From: Holophagae bacterium
GTDB taxonomy: Bacteria > Acidobacteriota > Thermoanaerobaculia > Thermoanaerobaculales > Sulfomarinibacteraceae
Length of the DNA: 7,989 nt
Assembly: GCA_030637505.1 (NCBI GenBank)
Contig: DAOWGJ010000022.1
Location: forward strand, 1-7,989
Reading direction: 5' to 3'
Shown here piece after piece: positions 5,991 through 7,989 of this stretch. Under the pieces are notes generated by a model, which saw only the letters and a program-made list of their open reading frames with translations, had not been told where the DNA came from and searched no databases. Numbering within the stretch: position 1 is the first letter of the stretch; every line of letters begins with the position of its first letter. The position numbers and the translations under genes are program-made.

Positions 5991-7989
5991 ATGTCCGCTT
6001 CAAAGGCATCATCATCCCCTATCGCCGTGGTCGGCGTCAGCGCCCTGTTCCCGGGCTCCCTGGACGCGACGGGGTTTTGGCGCGACATCCTGGCCGGCCG
6101 TGATCTCATCCGGGAGGTTCCCCCCAGCCATTGGTTGGTGGATGACTACTATGACCCGGACCCTCTTGCGCCTGACAAGACACATGCAAAAAGAGGCGCC
6201 TTCCTTGGAGAGATCGACTTCGATGCCCTCGCCTGGGGAATTCCTCCGAGCATCCTCCCGACCACCGACACCTCCCAGCTGCTGGCCCTGATCGTGGCCC
6301 AAAGGGTGCTCGAAGACGCCTCACGCGGCCAGTTCGAGACCATGGATCGTTCCCGCATCTCCGTAATCCTCGGTGTCACTTCGTCCCAGGAGCTGCTCGG
6401 GTCCATGGTGTCGCGGCTCCAGCGCCCGATCTGGGTCAAGGCCCTGCGGGAGTCGGGCATCCCGGAGAACGAGGTGAACTCTATCTGCGATCGCATCCGT
6501 GACAGTTACGTGCCATGGAAGGAAAGCACATTCCCCGGCCTCCTGGGCAATGTCGTGGCCGGCCGCATCGCGAACCGTCTCAATCTCGGCGGCACAAACT
6601 GCGTCACCGACGCCGCCTGCGCCTCCACGTTCTCGGCACTGGCCATGGGAATCAGCGAGCTCCAGATCGGCGACTCGGACATGGTCATCACCGGAGGGGT
6701 CGACACTCTCAACGACATCTTTATGTTCATGTGCTTCAGCAAGACTCAAGCCATGAGCCTCTCCGGCGATTGCCGGCCTTTCTCGGACCAGGCAGACGGA
6801 ACCATTCTCGGCGAAGGACTCGGCATGGTCGCTCTCAAACGGCTCGCGGATGCCGAGCGCGACGCCGACAAGATCTACGCGGTCATCCGTGGTGTCGGCA
6901 CCTCGTCCGACGGGCGTTCCAAGAGCGTCTACGCACCGGTGCCGGAAGGTCAAGCCCGGGCGCTGCGGCGGGCTTACGAGAAGGCCTGCTTCAGCCCTCG
7001 AACAGTCGAGCTGGTCGAGGCTCACGGCACCGGGACCAAAGCCGGCGACGCCGCCGAGTTCGAAAGTCTGCAGATGGTATTCGACGAGACCGGCCGCGAG
7101 GACCGACAGTGGTGCGCCCTTGGATCGGTCAAGTCCCAGATCGGCCACACCAAGGCAGCATCCGGCGCCGCCGGCCTCTTCAAGGCGGTGATGGCCGTCC
7201 ATCACAAGGTGCTTCCACCCACCTTGAAGATTGAAAGACCCAACCCGAAGCTGGGGCTCGAGAGCAGTCCGTTCTACCTCAACCCGTTCCCGCGGCCGTG
7301 GATCCGGGGCTCTGAGCATCCACGGCGCGCCTCGGTGAGTTCCTTCGGCTTCGGCGGGTCGAACTTCCACGTGACGCTGGAGGAGTACACGGGCGATGGG
7401 GCACGCACAGGTCGGCTCGCACGTCTGGGCCGCGAGCTTGTCGTGCTTGGCGCCGAGGACGGCGCCGGCCTGGCACGCCTGGCCCGGCGGACGGCAGGAT
7501 CGGCACAAGGGCCGGGGGCACTGGCCTGGCTGGCACACACAACCCAGGCCACCTACGACCATGGCGCCGGCGCCCGGCTGGCGTTGCTGGCCACCGACGA
7601 GGCGGACCTGGTCGACAAGCTCTCGGCAGCCGCATCACGAATCGACGAACACCCAGACTCTCCCTTTGTCCTTCCGAACGGGAGCTGCTACGGCATCGGC
7701 GCCCACCAGGGCAGTGTCGCTTTCCTCTTTCCCGGACAGGGGAGCCAGTACGTCGGCATGGGGGCTGATCTGGCCATGACTTTCGACAGGGCCAGGGCGC
7801 CATGGGACAGGGCCGCGGATCATGACTTCGACCCTGAGTCGTGCCTCCATGAGGTCGTCTTCCCACGCCCCAGGTTTTCCGATGACCAGGCCGAGCAGGA
7901 CCAGCGCCGCCTGCAGGCGACCGAGTGGGCACAACCCGCCATCGGCTGTACCTCCCTTTCGATGCTGGCTCTCCTCGAAGAGCTGGGAC
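5991..7989 (+). CDS. PfaA-like type I polyketide / PUFA synthase, N-terminal KS-AT part (3'-partial)
   Basis: The frame is open for 666 codons to the window end, so the gene is truncated. It starts at an ATG with GAGG upstream, directly followed by the ketosynthase opening SPIAVVGVSALFPGS. The ketosynthase spans about residues 10-462. Its triad is complete: Cys210 in TDAACAST, His345 in VEAHGTGT and His386 in VKSQIGHTKAAS. Features closer to PfaA than to ordinary modular PKSs are FSKTQAMS (249-256), SSDGRSKSVYAPVPEGQA (305-322), GTKAGDAAEF and QIGHTK in place of NIGH-type sequence, plus HHKVLPPT. After the GFGGSNFHV end of the domain (to about 461), a variable linker runs to about 575. The acyltransferase begins with VAFLFPGQGSQYVGMG (576-591); its GHS active site, the ACPs and any KR or DH lie outside the window. 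Such enzymes condense malonyl units iteratively on tandem ACPs, with a PfaD protein acting in trans. Whether the product is a PUFA or another secondary lipid cannot be told. Confidence 0.93.
   Translation, partial: MSASKASSSPIAVVGVSALFPGSLDATGFWRDILAGRDLIREVPPSHWLVDDYYDPDPLAPDKTHAKRGAFLGEIDFDALAWGIPPSILPTTDTSQLLALIVAQRVLEDASRGQFETMDRSRISVILGVTSSQELLGSMVSRLQRPIWVKALRESGIPENEVNSICDRIRDSYVPWKESTFPGLLGNVVAGRIANRLNLGGTNCVTDAACASTFSALAMGISELQIGDSDMVITGGVDTLNDIFMFMCFSKTQAMSLSGDCRPFSDQADGTILGEGLGMVALKRLADAERDADKIYAVIRGVGTSSDGRSKSVYAPVPEGQARALRRAYEKACFSPRTVELVEAHGTGTKAGDAAEFESLQMVFDETGREDRQWCALGSVKSQIGHTKAASGAAGLFKAVMAVHHKVLPPTLKIERPNPKLGLESSPFYLNPFPRPWIRGSEHPRRASVSSFGFGGSNFHVTLEEYTGDGARTGRLARLGRELVVLGAEDGAGLARLARRTAGSAQGPGALAWLAHTTQATYDHGAGARLALLATDEADLVDKLSAAASRIDEHPDSPFVLPNGSCYGIGAHQGSVAFLFPGQGSQYVGMGADLAMTFDRARAPWDRAADHDFDPESCLHEVVFPRPRFSDDQAEQDQRRLQATEWAQPAIGCTSLSMLALLEELG

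Noticed and set aside
6321..7562. Long minus-strand frame (413 codons) opposite the PKS
   Set aside because: It is opposite a ketosynthase with all catalytic motifs. Long antisense frames are common in GC-rich genes, and the translation shows no family motif.
1..7989. CRISPR arrays, tRNA or rRNA genes, phage or complete IS genes
   Set aside because: I saw no regularly spaced repeats, no tRNA-like cloverleaf, no rRNA-like sequence, and no transposase or integrase motifs on either strand.

Overview
The window is GC-rich, tightly packed bacterial DNA with long reading frames. It looks like an Acidobacteriota or a related environmental lineage such as Myxococcota. The hints are an Asp-box (BNR/VPS10-like) secreted protein ending in a FlgD-like Ig fold and a PfaD-first lipid/polyketide locus. 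No marker gene is present, so this assignment is an inference.

Layout. (1) Positions 1-2532 (+) hold the 3' part of a large beta-propeller protein with repeated Asp-boxes; its start lies before the window. (2) Positions 2540-3382 (+) encode an unrecognised membrane protein with about six transmembrane segments, starting 7 nt after gene 1 and probably in the same transcript. (3) Positions 3383-3606 hold a non-coding element of 224 bp. It has perfect 18-bp terminal inverted repeats, internal hairpins and a flanking TTAG direct duplication, the structure of a MITE (small non-autonomous transposable element). It sits exactly at the stop codon of gene 2. (4) Positions 3683-4282 (-) encode a TetR/AcrR-family repressor with an MftR-like look. 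(5) A 64-bp divergent intergenic region carries a perfect 21-bp palindrome (4311-4331), the likely operator of that repressor. (6) Positions 4347-5972 (+) encode a PfaD-family FMN-dependent trans-acting enoyl reductase. (7) Positions 5991 to the window end (+) encode the N-terminal part of a PfaA-like type I polyketide/polyunsaturated fatty acid synthase: a complete ketosynthase with all three catalytic residues, a linker, and the start of an acyltransferase.

The right half therefore looks like the regulated front end of a secondary-lipid or PUFA synthase cluster. TetR would repress a pfaD-pfaA-like operon through the palindrome, perhaps with an acyl-CoA signal. The reductase-first order differs from the marine gammaproteobacterial pfaABCD order and resembles the myxobacterial pfa1-pfa2-pfa3 order. 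The product cannot be predicted because the acyltransferase active site, ACPs and later genes are outside the window.

The most interesting signals are the MITE-like element at the stop codon and the repressor/operator/PfaD-first PKS arrangement.
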